Shown piece after piece: positions 16,344-23,146 of a DNA stretch of 37,974 bases. The first letter of the stretch is position 1. Each line of letters begins with the position of its first letter. This DNA comes from Actinomycetes bacterium (GTDB lineage: Bacteria > Actinomycetota > Acidimicrobiia > Acidimicrobiales > RAAP-2), in the NCBI GenBank assembly GCA_021790675.1, contig JAJYGN010000030.1, positions 1 through 37,974 of the forward strand. The letters run 5' to 3'. A program made the position numbers and the translations under genes. Below the pieces are notes generated by a model. It was not told where the DNA came from, did no database searches, and worked only from the letters and a program-made list of their open reading frames with translations.

Positions 16344-17006
16344 CTGACCGAGCGCGTCGCGCGCAACCTCGCGGCGCTGCGCGAACGCATCGCCGCGGCC
16401 GGAAGCGACCCGTCACGCGTGCGCGTGGTAGCCGTGACCAAGACTTTCGGCCCCGAGGCGGTGCGCGCCGCGGCGTTCGTGGGCCTCGACGCGGTGGGGG
16501 AGAACTACTTGGTCGAGCTCGAAGGTAAGCGACGCGACCTCGGCGACGTCGCGGTGGCCTGGCACTACCTCGGCGCGCTGCAGAGTAACAAGATCGCCCG
16601 AGTCGCCACGGCCGCGGACGTTATCTGTTCGGTGTCGCGTGTCAAGGAGGTTGAGCGTCTTGCGAGCGTCGGTGCGACGGCGCGCCTCTACGTTCAGGTC
16701 GACTACACCGCCCGCGAGACACGTAACGGGGCGCCGCCAGGCGAAGTCGCGGGACTGGTGGGCCTCGCGCGCGAGCGCGGACTTGGGATCGTGGGCCTCA
16801 TGACCGTGGCGCCGCCGGATCCCGCAGGCGCGCAGGTCGCCTTCCACGAGACAGCCCGTCTCGCCGACGAGCTCGATCTCGAGGTGCGCTCCATGGGAAT
16901 GAGCGACGACCTCGAGCTGGCGTGTCGTTGGGGCACCAACGAGGTGCGGGTGGGCCGGGCCCTGTTCGGACCACGGGCCCCCCGGACGAACCCACCCCTC
17001 GCCTAA
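16344..17006 (+). CDS. YggS/PLPBP-family pyridoxal-phosphate homeostasis protein, with unusual start
   Basis: A single-domain alanine-racemase-like PLP carrier found beside sepF in many Gram-positives (YlmE). The PLP lysine is in VVAVTKTFGPEAV; HYLGALQSNK, NGAPPGEV, GLMTVAPPDP and SMGMSDDLELA...GTNEVRVGRALFG complete the family set. Family-like N-terminal sequence (LTERVARNLAALRERIAAAG) is encoded from 16344, yet no ATG, GTG or TTG lies in frame between the stop at 16242 and GTG 16419. I give CTG 16344, 7 bases after the ftsZ stop, as the start; GTG 16419 would give a 195-residue protein lacking the first helix. The family is certain; the start is not. Confidence 0.85.
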   Translation: MTERVARNLAALRERIAAAGSDPSRVRVVAVTKTFGPEAVRAAAFVGLDAVGENYLVELEGKRRDLGDVAVAWHYLGALQSNKIARVATAADVICSVSRVKEVERLASVGATARLYVQVDYTARETRNGAPPGEVAGLVGLARERGLGIVGLMTVAPPDPAGAQVAFHETARLADELDLEVRSMGMSDDLELACRWGTNEVRVGRALFGPRAPRTNPPLA

Positions 17007-17040
17007 CATGGGTGGGCGGTAGCCCCGCGAGGAGAAACGC

Positions 17041-17619
17041 ATGAGAGACAAGACACGTAAGTTCCTGGGCTTCCTCGGGCTCATCGAGGACGAGTACGGT
17101 GACTACGCGTCGGGCGTACCGACTCGGCCCTTCGCCGAGCCCGAATACGACCGCGAACCCGAGTGGACACCTGCGCCCGCCCCGGCCCCGCGCCCCTACG
17201 CCGCCCCCGCGCCGCCCCGGCCGACCCCGCCACGCACGTCGTCGATCTCGGTGCTCGACAACGCCGGTCAGGCCCCGCGCGTTCGCCCCATGCCCTCGCC
17301 GCGTCCTGCGACGACGGCCGCGCCCCAGCAGGTGGACCGCGAGCCGGCCATCTTCGAGCCGATCTCCTTTAACGAGTCGAGCCGGGTAACCGACCTGCTG
17401 CGCGACGGGCGAGCGGTGGTACTCAACGTCTCGCACCTCGAACCGGCCGCCGCGCGGCGCACCGTCGACTTTTCAGCCGGCTCGGCGCACGCACTCTGGG
17501 CCAAGATTGATCGCCTGGCCCCGGGGGTCTACCTGATCATCCCGCGTGGCACCTACGTCAGCGCGGAGGCTCGTGACCGGCTCCACCTCAGCAACTTCAG
17601 GTCCTTTGACGTCTCATGA
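17041..17619 (+). CDS. sepF: Cell division protein SepF
   Basis: A 192-residue protein. The N-terminal amphipathic, membrane-binding helix (MRDKTRKFLGFLGL) is followed by a long Pro/Ala linker (about residues 35-95) and the C-terminal SepF domain (from about 105: IFEPISFNESSRVTDLLRDG, VVLNVSHLEP, RRTVDFSAGSAHAL, LIIPRGTYVSAEAR). In actinobacteria SepF tethers FtsZ to the membrane in place of FtsA, which fits the absence of ftsA here. GAGGAG at 17030-17035 supports the start. The stop overlaps yggT as ATGA. Confidence 0.95.
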   Translation: MRDKTRKFLGFLGLIEDEYGDYASGVPTRPFAEPEYDREPEWTPAPAPAPRPYAAPAPPRPTPPRTSSISVLDNAGQAPRVRPMPSPRPATTAAPQQVDREPAIFEPISFNESSRVTDLLRDGRAVVLNVSHLEPAAARRTVDFSAGSAHALWAKIDRLAPGVYLIIPRGTYVSAEARDRLHLSNFRSFDVS

Positions 17620-17870
17620 CGCTCCTTCACAACCTGATCTTTCTCTACATTTGGATCCTGATCATCTCAGCGCTGCTGAGCTGGTTTCCCGCCTCAAGCC
17701 AGAGCGGGGGACTGGGCACCGTTCGCCACTACCTCTCGATACTCACCGAGCCGGTCCTGCGGCCCATCCGTTCGATCCTGCCGCGCCCGCGCGTCGGGGC
17801 CGTCGCCGTTGACTTCTCGGTGCTTATCGCCATTGTCGCGCTCGAGCTCATCAACTCCTTCATTCACTAG
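17616..17870 (+). CDS. YggT family membrane protein
   Basis: An 84-residue membrane protein with two hydrophobic segments: an N-terminal helix (IFLYIWILIISALLSWF) and a C-terminal one (VDFSVLIAIVALELINSFI). They flank the family motif LTEPVLRPIRSILPRPRVG. YggT proteins sit between sepF and divIVA in many bacteria. A role near the division site or in osmotic tolerance has been proposed, but no biochemical function is settled. The gene is coupled to sepF by ATGA. Confidence 0.9.
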   Translation: MTLLHNLIFLYIWILIISALLSWFPASSQSGGLGTVRHYLSILTEPVLRPIRSILPRPRVGAVAVDFSVLIAIVALELINSFIH

Positions 17871-17877
17871 CTCGTCC

Positions 17878-17906
17878 TCGATCGTCCGACACGCGGGCAG
17901 TATGGT
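17878..17906 (+). promoter_or_regulatory. Candidate leaderless promoter of divIVA
   Basis: TCGATC (17878-17883), 17 bases, TATGGT (17901-17906), then 6 bases before the ATG at 17913. The -10 is so close to the start codon that transcription would begin at or next to the ATG. No ribosome-binding site is seen. Confidence 0.5.
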
Positions 17907-17912
17907 GGCTGC

Positions 17913-18695
17913 ATGGATACACCGGACACCGCCGCCTCTGCACTGGGCTCCATTGATACCGTCGCCTTCAAGGTCGGTATGCGGGGCTACAACGTCGACG
18001 AGGTGGACGAATTCCTCGAACGAGTCGCCGCCGAGGCGCGTCAGCTACGTGACCAGTTGGCCCAGCAGCGCCAGCAGCTGCGCCAGGCGGCCGAACGAAT
18101 CAACCAGCTCGAGAGCGGTCGTGCAGCGAGCGCCCCGGCGCCAGCACCCGTCAGCGCGAGCCCGGCGCCCGCGGCGTCGAGTCGCGGCGCCGAGCAGGTG
18201 TCCTCGATGATCGCGATGGCGCAGCAGTTCATCGAGCACGCCCAGGCCGAGGCCGAGGCCAAGGCCCGCGAGTTGACCACGGCTGCCCAGGAGAGGGCCC
18301 GCGAGATCATCGTCGAGGCGCGTAGCCGCGCCGAGGACGAGGTGAACCGGCTCAACGGGCTTAAGCAGCGTCTCAGCGAGGACGTCGACAAGCTCGCTCG
18401 TCAGCTCGAGTCGGAGCGCACGCGCCTCGCCGGGGTGCTGAGCGAGTTCAGCCGGTGGGTTGACACCGCGTTCCACGTCAGCGAGACGTCGCGTCCGTCG
18501 TCGTCGGCTCCGGCCTCGCCGCCGCTCGCGGCTCCCGCACCCGGTCCGAGTGCGCCTCCGAGCGCACCGCCGCCCGCACCCGGCGCTAGCGTGCGCGAGG
18601 TCCCGTCGCCCACGGACAACGCCGGGCCGGCCACGGCGCCCCAGCAGACGATCGGACAGGTCCTCAACTTCGAACCGCGCGAGGATCGCTCCTGA
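17913..18695 (+). CDS. divIVA: DivIVA/Wag31 polar coiled-coil protein
   Basis: A 260-residue protein. The N-terminal DivIVA motif FKVGMRGYNVDEVDEFL (residues about 13-29) is the membrane-curvature-sensing head. Two coiled-coil stretches follow, rich in Gln, Ala, Glu and Arg (about 30-70 and 90-180), separated by an Ala/Pro/Ser linker, and the C-terminal 80 residues are Pro/Ala-rich and disordered. In actinobacteria DivIVA marks poles and septa and directs cell-wall growth. It closes the division cluster and seems to be transcribed from its own leaderless promoter. Confidence 0.92.
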   Translation: MDTPDTAASALGSIDTVAFKVGMRGYNVDEVDEFLERVAAEARQLRDQLAQQRQQLRQAAERINQLESGRAASAPAPAPVSASPAPAASSRGAEQVSSMIAMAQQFIEHAQAEAEAKARELTTAAQERAREIIVEARSRAEDEVNRLNGLKQRLSEDVDKLARQLESERTRLAGVLSEFSRWVDTAFHVSETSRPSSSAPASPPLAAPAPGPSAPPSAPPPAPGASVREVPSPTDNAGPATAPQQTIGQVLNFEPREDRS

Positions 18696-18747
18696 TCGAG
18701 CGCGTGACTGCTAGGGTGCGGCGCGCACTCTAAACCAAGGAGTTTCC

Positions 18748-19715
<968 letters not shown>

Positions 19716-19734
<19 letters not shown>

Positions 19735-20183
19735 ACCCGCGCGTCAACTACGCCGTCGTGGCGACGGCCCTCATCGTGACTGCGGCCGACGCCCTGACCA
19801 AGGCGTGGGCGCGTCACGCGCTGGCCACTCACGTCGTGCACGTGGGCGGACCCCTCTGGCTGCGCCTCGAGTACAACCAGGGCGTCTCGTTCTCCTTTGG
19901 GCGATTCGGCACTCTCACCACGATCGTGACGATCGTGGTGGCGCTCGTCGTGGCCGCGATCTCGATGCGCGCACGACCCGGAGTGCCCTCGATGGGATTC
20001 GGTCTGCTGATCGGCGGGGGAGTGGCGAACGTGATCGACCGGCTGGCGGCGAGCCCGCACGTCGTGACCGACTTTGTCGCGGTGGGCTCGTTCCCGGTCT
20101 TTAATCTCGCCGACGCCGCGATCACGGTGGGATTCATCGTGTTGGTGGTGGCGGTGCTGAGTGGTGAGAGGTTGATCCGGTGA
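19716..20183 (+). CDS. lspA: Lipoprotein signal peptidase LspA (signal peptidase II)
   Basis: A 155-residue membrane aspartyl protease that cleaves signal peptides of prolipoproteins after diacylglycerylation. It has four hydrophobic helices. Both catalytic aspartates are present: D108 in GGVANVIDRL and D133 in FNLADAAI. LEYNQGVSFSF is the conserved loop. GTG 19716, overlapping the 3' end of the zinc-finger gene by 19 bases, is the most likely start; the open frame extends further upstream but would overlap more. It is coupled to rluD by GTGA. Confidence 0.92.
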
Positions 20184-21136
20184 GCGACGACGAGAATGAG
20201 ATCCTCGAGGTGGTGATCCCCGAGACGCTGGTGGGTTGGCGCGTGGACCGCGCTCTGGCGATGTTGACGGGTCGCTCGCGGGCCGAGACCCTGCGCCTCG
20301 TCGACGCGGGATTGGTGACCCTGGGCGGGCGCGTGCTGACGAAGGCCTCTACGTCCCTCGAGTCCGGCCAGCACCTCGAGGCCGTGATACCGCCGCTGCC
20401 CACCGGCGAGGTCGAGCCCGATGCCTCGGTCGTCGTGGACGTGGTGCGAGAGGATATCGATTTTGTCTTGATCAACAAGCGACCCGAGCAAGTGGTCCAC
20501 CCGGGTGCGGGTCAGACCACCGGCACGCTGGTCGCCGGATTGCTCGCTCGCTACCCTGAGATGGCCCGCCTGGTCGACGAGGGGCTGTGCGAGGCGCCGC
20601 GACCGGGGATCGTGCACCGCCTGGACAAGGGGACGTCGGGCCTGCTCGTCGCGGCCCGTACACCTGAGGGGTATCTCTCGTTGTCCGAGCAGGCGTCATC
20701 GCACACGATGGTGCGTACCTACTGGGCGATGGCCGAGGGACATCTCAGCGACGACCGGGGCGTGATCGACGCGCCGATCGGGCGTTCGTTGCGCGAGCCG
20801 ACGATGATGGCGGTGCGCGCCGACGGGCGCGTCGCGCGCACCCACTACGAGGTGATCGAGCGCCTCGACTCGCCCCACGCGGCCACCCTCGTTGAACTGC
20901 GCCTGGAGACCGGGCGCACGCATCAGATCCGCGTGCACCTGGCCGCGATTGGACATCCCGTGGTCAACGACCAGCGCTACGGGCACCGACGCGAGCGGCG
21001 TCTCGCCGAGGGGCGCTTCTTCTTGCACTCGCGATCGCTGTCGCTACGCCACCCGCGCACCGATGACGTGGTCACCGCGGTCGTCGCGCTGCCCGATGAT
21101 CTGCTCGCCCTCGTGGGCGGGACCCGCTGGACCTAG
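20180..21136 (+). CDS. rluD: RluD-family 23S rRNA pseudouridine synthase
   Basis: A 318-residue enzyme. An N-terminal S4 RNA-binding domain (WRVDRALAMLTGRSRAETLRL) precedes the RluA/RluD catalytic domain with HRLDKGTSGLLVAA (catalytic D149), ARTHYEVIER, LETGRTHQIRVHLAAIGHPVVND and the terminal HSRSLSLRHPRTDD. Enzymes of this group isomerise uridines in 23S rRNA, usually in helix 69. The lspA-rluD pair is a common arrangement. The stop overlaps the convergent sigma gene by CTAG. The exact target site is inferred by family only. Confidence 0.9.
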   Translation: MSDDENEILEVVIPETLVGWRVDRALAMLTGRSRAETLRLVDAGLVTLGGRVLTKASTSLESGQHLEAVIPPLPTGEVEPDASVVVDVVREDIDFVLINKRPEQVVHPGAGQTTGTLVAGLLARYPEMARLVDEGLCEAPRPGIVHRLDKGTSGLLVAARTPEGYLSLSEQASSHTMVRTYWAMAEGHLSDDRGVIDAPIGRSLREPTMMAVRADGRVARTHYEVIERLDSPHAATLVELRLETGRTHQIRVHLAAIGHPVVNDQRYGHRRERRLAEGRFFLHSRSLSLRHPRTDDVVTAVVALPDDLLALVGGTRWT

Positions 21137-21981
21137 GCGACGTCGTGGGCCGCGACGACGCTCTCGTCGTCGCGCAGCAGCGCCAGGGCCTCTTCCTCGG
21201 CCCGGCGCACGCGTCGCACGCCGATGTCGAGCTTGTTGGCCGTCGCCTGTAGCGACAGCGGCGTCGATCCGTTGAGCCCGAAGCGCAGGTTCAGCACCTC
21301 GCGCTGGAGGTCGTTGAGACGCTCGAGCGCGCCGTGGAGCTGGTCGTCGAGCATCGTCTGCTCGATCTCGCCAACCCAGTCGTGCTGGCTCGGAGCGACC
21401 AGGTCGCCCAGGGTGGTCGCCGAGTCTGAGGAGGCCGGCTGGTCCAGGCTGGCGGTCACGCCGGCCAGTCCATGCAGGTTCTCACGCTCGGCCTTGGACA
21501 TGCCCGTGGCCTCGGTCAGCTCGTCGTCTGTGGGCTTGCGCCCGAAGAGCGAGGTCAACTCGGCCGTCGTGGCTTCGAGACGCTGGAGCTGCTCGCCGAC
21601 CTCGAGGGGGATGCGGATGGTTCGGCCGTGCTGCTGGACGGCGCGCTGGAGTGCCTGGCGGATCCACCAGGTGGCGTAGGTCGAGAACTTAAATCCTCGC
21701 TCCCAGTCGAACTTCTCGACCGCGCGCAGCAAGCCGAAGGTGCCCTCTTGGACGAGGTCGATCATCTCGACGCCGCGGTCCTGGTAGCGACGGGCCCAGT
21801 GCAGGACCAGTCGCAGGTTCGCCGCGACCATCTGCTTCTTGGCCTCTTCGTCGCCGGCGGTGACGCGCTTGGCCAACTCGACCTGCTCGTCGTAGTTCGG
21901 CATGGGGTAGCGGTCGAGGTCGCGCATCAACAGACCCAACATGTCGTTGGTGTTTACTGCGCTTCGACGGACTGTCGTCAT
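21133..21981 (-). CDS. Sigma-70 family factor, compact group 2-like
   Basis: A 282-residue sigma factor without region 1.1 or the non-conserved insertion of primary sigmas. Regions 1.2 to 2.4 are strongly conserved (DLVQEGTFGLLRAVEKFDWERGFKFSTYATWWIRQAL), giving standard -10 recognition. Regions 3 and 4.1 follow. The region 4.2 helix-turn-helix (LSLQATANKLDIGVRRVRRAEEEALALL) departs from the usual RERVRQIE recognition helix, so -35 preference may differ. The start has a strong GAGGAGGGG site and a good promoter upstream. It ends convergently with rluD. It could be a stress or stationary-phase sigma; the regulon is unknown. Confidence 0.9.
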   Translation of the reverse strand: MTTVRRSAVNTNDMLGLLMRDLDRYPMPNYDEQVELAKRVTAGDEEAKKQMVAANLRLVLHWARRYQDRGVEMIDLVQEGTFGLLRAVEKFDWERGFKFSTYATWWIRQALQRAVQQHGRTIRIPLEVGEQLQRLEATTAELTSLFGRKPTDDELTEATGMSKAERENLHGLAGVTASLDQPASSDSATTLGDLVAPSQHDWVGEIEQTMLDDQLHGALERLNDLQREVLNLRFGLNGSTPLSLQATANKLDIGVRRVRRAEEEALALLRDDESVVAAHDVA

Positions 21982-22038
21982 GGCCCCTCCTCGCTGGTGG
22001 CACGATCCGCCGGTATTTCTCCTACGGACGCATATCTA

Positions 22039-22067
22039 ATTTACCACGCTCGGGCGCGTCGATCAAG
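22039..22067 (-). promoter_or_regulatory. Sigma-70 promoter of the sigma-factor gene
   Basis: Read on the minus strand: TTGATC (22067-22062), exactly 17 bases, TAAATT (22044-22039). The -35 touches the stop of the upstream Rrf2 gene. The untranslated leader would be about 50 bases and contains the GAGGAGGGG ribosome site. Confidence 0.6.
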
Positions 22068-22521
22068 GCATTGCCGCACTATGGGTGCGCCGCAGCGGGG
22101 CGTTGCCGCGCACCTGATCAACCATGTCGGCCAGGGTGAAACTGGCGAGGTGCTCGCGCATGTGTGCGCCCACGTCAGCCCAGACCGCGCGCAGCACGCA
22201 CTGGCCCTCGTGGTCGCAGGCACCGTCGGCGTGGGGTTCGCCGAAGTCGCCGGCGACGATGGGCCCGTCGACCGCGGCCACGACGTCGGCCAGGGTGATC
22301 GCTTCGGCGCTTCGTGCGAGAACGTAGCCACCGCCGACGCCGCGCTTGGACTGCACCAGGCCCACACTCTTGAGCGTCAAGAGGATCTGCTCGAGGTAGG
22401 GCTGGGGCAGACCGGTGCGTTCGGCCAGGTCACGGACGGAAACCGGCGTCGTGCGGTTGTCGCGCAGGGCCAGGCTCAGCAGCGCGCGGCTCGCGTAGTC
22501 CCCGCGGGTGGAAACTCTCAC
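22063..22521 (-). CDS. Rrf2 family transcriptional regulator
   Basis: A 152-residue winged-helix regulator. The N-terminus STRGDYASRALLSLAL, SVRDLAERTGLPQPYLEQILLTLKSVGLVQSKRGVGGGYVLAR is the classic Rrf2 helix-turn-helix and wing. The sensor segment ACDHEGQC has C102 and C108, six apart as in IscR/NsrR, but the third cysteine position holds Trp. It may bind an iron-sulfur cluster with an alternative ligand, or sense redox through the two thiols. The start is GTG, 6 bases after a TAGACT box, so probably leaderless. It is transcribed divergently from bpa, with the sigma gene next downstream. Confidence 0.88.
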   Translation of the reverse strand: MRVSTRGDYASRALLSLALRDNRTTPVSVRDLAERTGLPQPYLEQILLTLKSVGLVQSKRGVGGGYVLARSAEAITLADVVAAVDGPIVAGDFGEPHADGACDHEGQCVLRAVWADVGAHMREHLASFTLADMVDQVRGNAPLRRTHSAAMP

Positions 22522-22527
22522 ATCGGA

Positions 22528-22553
22528 AGTCTAGTGACGAGCCCCACGTGGGG
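22528..22553 (-). promoter_or_regulatory. rrf2 leaderless -10 and 12-bp palindromic operator
   Basis: On the minus strand TAGACT (22533-22528) lies 6 bases before the rrf2 GTG. Upstream of it is a perfect palindrome, CCCCACGTGGGG (22542-22553), in the spacer/-35 zone, inside the 71-base divergent gap with bpa. The placement suggests an operator for one or both genes. Which protein binds is not visible. Confidence 0.5.
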
Positions 22554-22592
22554 TTGGCCGATGACAGGCCTCGCGTCTGGCACACTGCGTAG

Positions 22593-23087
22593 GTGGAAGA
22601 AGAGCGAAACGAGAACGTGTCGGTCAACCCCGACGAGGTGCTGTCACCCGGTGAAAACGCCGAGTCCACCGAGGAAACGACCGACGAGACAACGGATTTC
22701 ATCAGCCAGCCGGCCAAGGTGATGCGCATCGGTTCGATGGTCAAGACGCTGCTGGACGAGGCGCGTAGCGCGCCCCTCGACGAGGCGGGCCGGGGGAGGC
22801 TGCGCGAGATCTACGAGACCTCCATCCGCGAGCTCTCGAGCGCGCTGTCACCGGACCTCTCGGGCGAGCTCGCTCGCATGGCGCCACCCTTCGTGGAGGG
22901 CGTGCCCACCGAGTCCGAGCTGCGAATCGCCCAGGCTCAGCTGGTTGGCTGGCTCGAGGGGCTCTTTCACGGCATTCAGGCCTCCCTCTTCGCCCAGCAG
23001 GCCGCGGCGGCCGCCCAATTGGAGAAGATGCGCGATCGGGCGCTGAACTCCGGGGGCAGCGACCCGCGCGCGGGCACGTACCTCTAG
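22593..23087 (+). CDS. bpa: Bacterial proteasome activator Bpa (PafE)
   Basis: A 164-residue protein. After a polar, acidic N-terminus of about 38 residues comes the family core: QPAKVMRIGSMVKTLLDEAR, APLDEAGRGRLREIYETSIREL, ELRIAQAQLVGWLEGLFHGIQ and LFAQQAAAAAQLEKMR. The C-terminus GTYL corresponds to the GQYL motif that docks into the 20S proteasome and opens its gate. Bpa forms dodecameric rings and feeds unfolded proteins to the proteasome without ATP or Pup. Its presence implies the organism has a 20S proteasome. It starts at GTG, divergent from rrf2. Confidence 0.93.
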   Translation: MEEERNENVSVNPDEVLSPGENAESTEETTDETTDFISQPAKVMRIGSMVKTLLDEARSAPLDEAGRGRLREIYETSIRELSSALSPDLSGELARMAPPFVEGVPTESELRIAQAQLVGWLEGLFHGIQASLFAQQAAAAAQLEKMRDRALNSGGSDPRAGTYL

Positions 23088-23095
23088 GAGACGTG

Positions 23096-23146
23096 GTGAG
23101 CACGCGCGTCGCGCGAGGCGTCCGACGAGACGCGGCGGGTTCGTGA
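23096..23146 (+). CDS. Possible 16-residue leader ORF coupled to dnaE
   Basis: GTG 23096 follows AGGAG (23086-23090) at good spacing and encodes VSTRVARGVRRDAAGS, then TGA at 23144-23146, whose last base is the first base of the dnaE ATG (TGATG). dnaE itself has no ribosome site, so translation of this short, Arg-rich peptide may bring ribosomes to dnaE. The evidence is position only; I know of no homolog. Confidence 0.35.
   Translation: MSTRVARGVRRDAAGS

Noticed and set aside
15271..16416. Long minus-strand ORF (381 residues) across ftsZ
   Set aside because: It is a reverse-frame shadow of ftsZ, caused by high third-position GC; no family motif.
18716..18728. Small hairpin GTGCG-GCG-CGCAC after divIVA as a terminator
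   Set aside because: Stem of only 5 bp, no T-run, and it lies in the probable leader of the next gene.
21472..22722. Long plus-strand ORF (416 residues) across the sigma and rrf2 genes
   Set aside because: Its residues are typical antisense sequence, and both minus-strand genes under it have complete family motifs and promoters.
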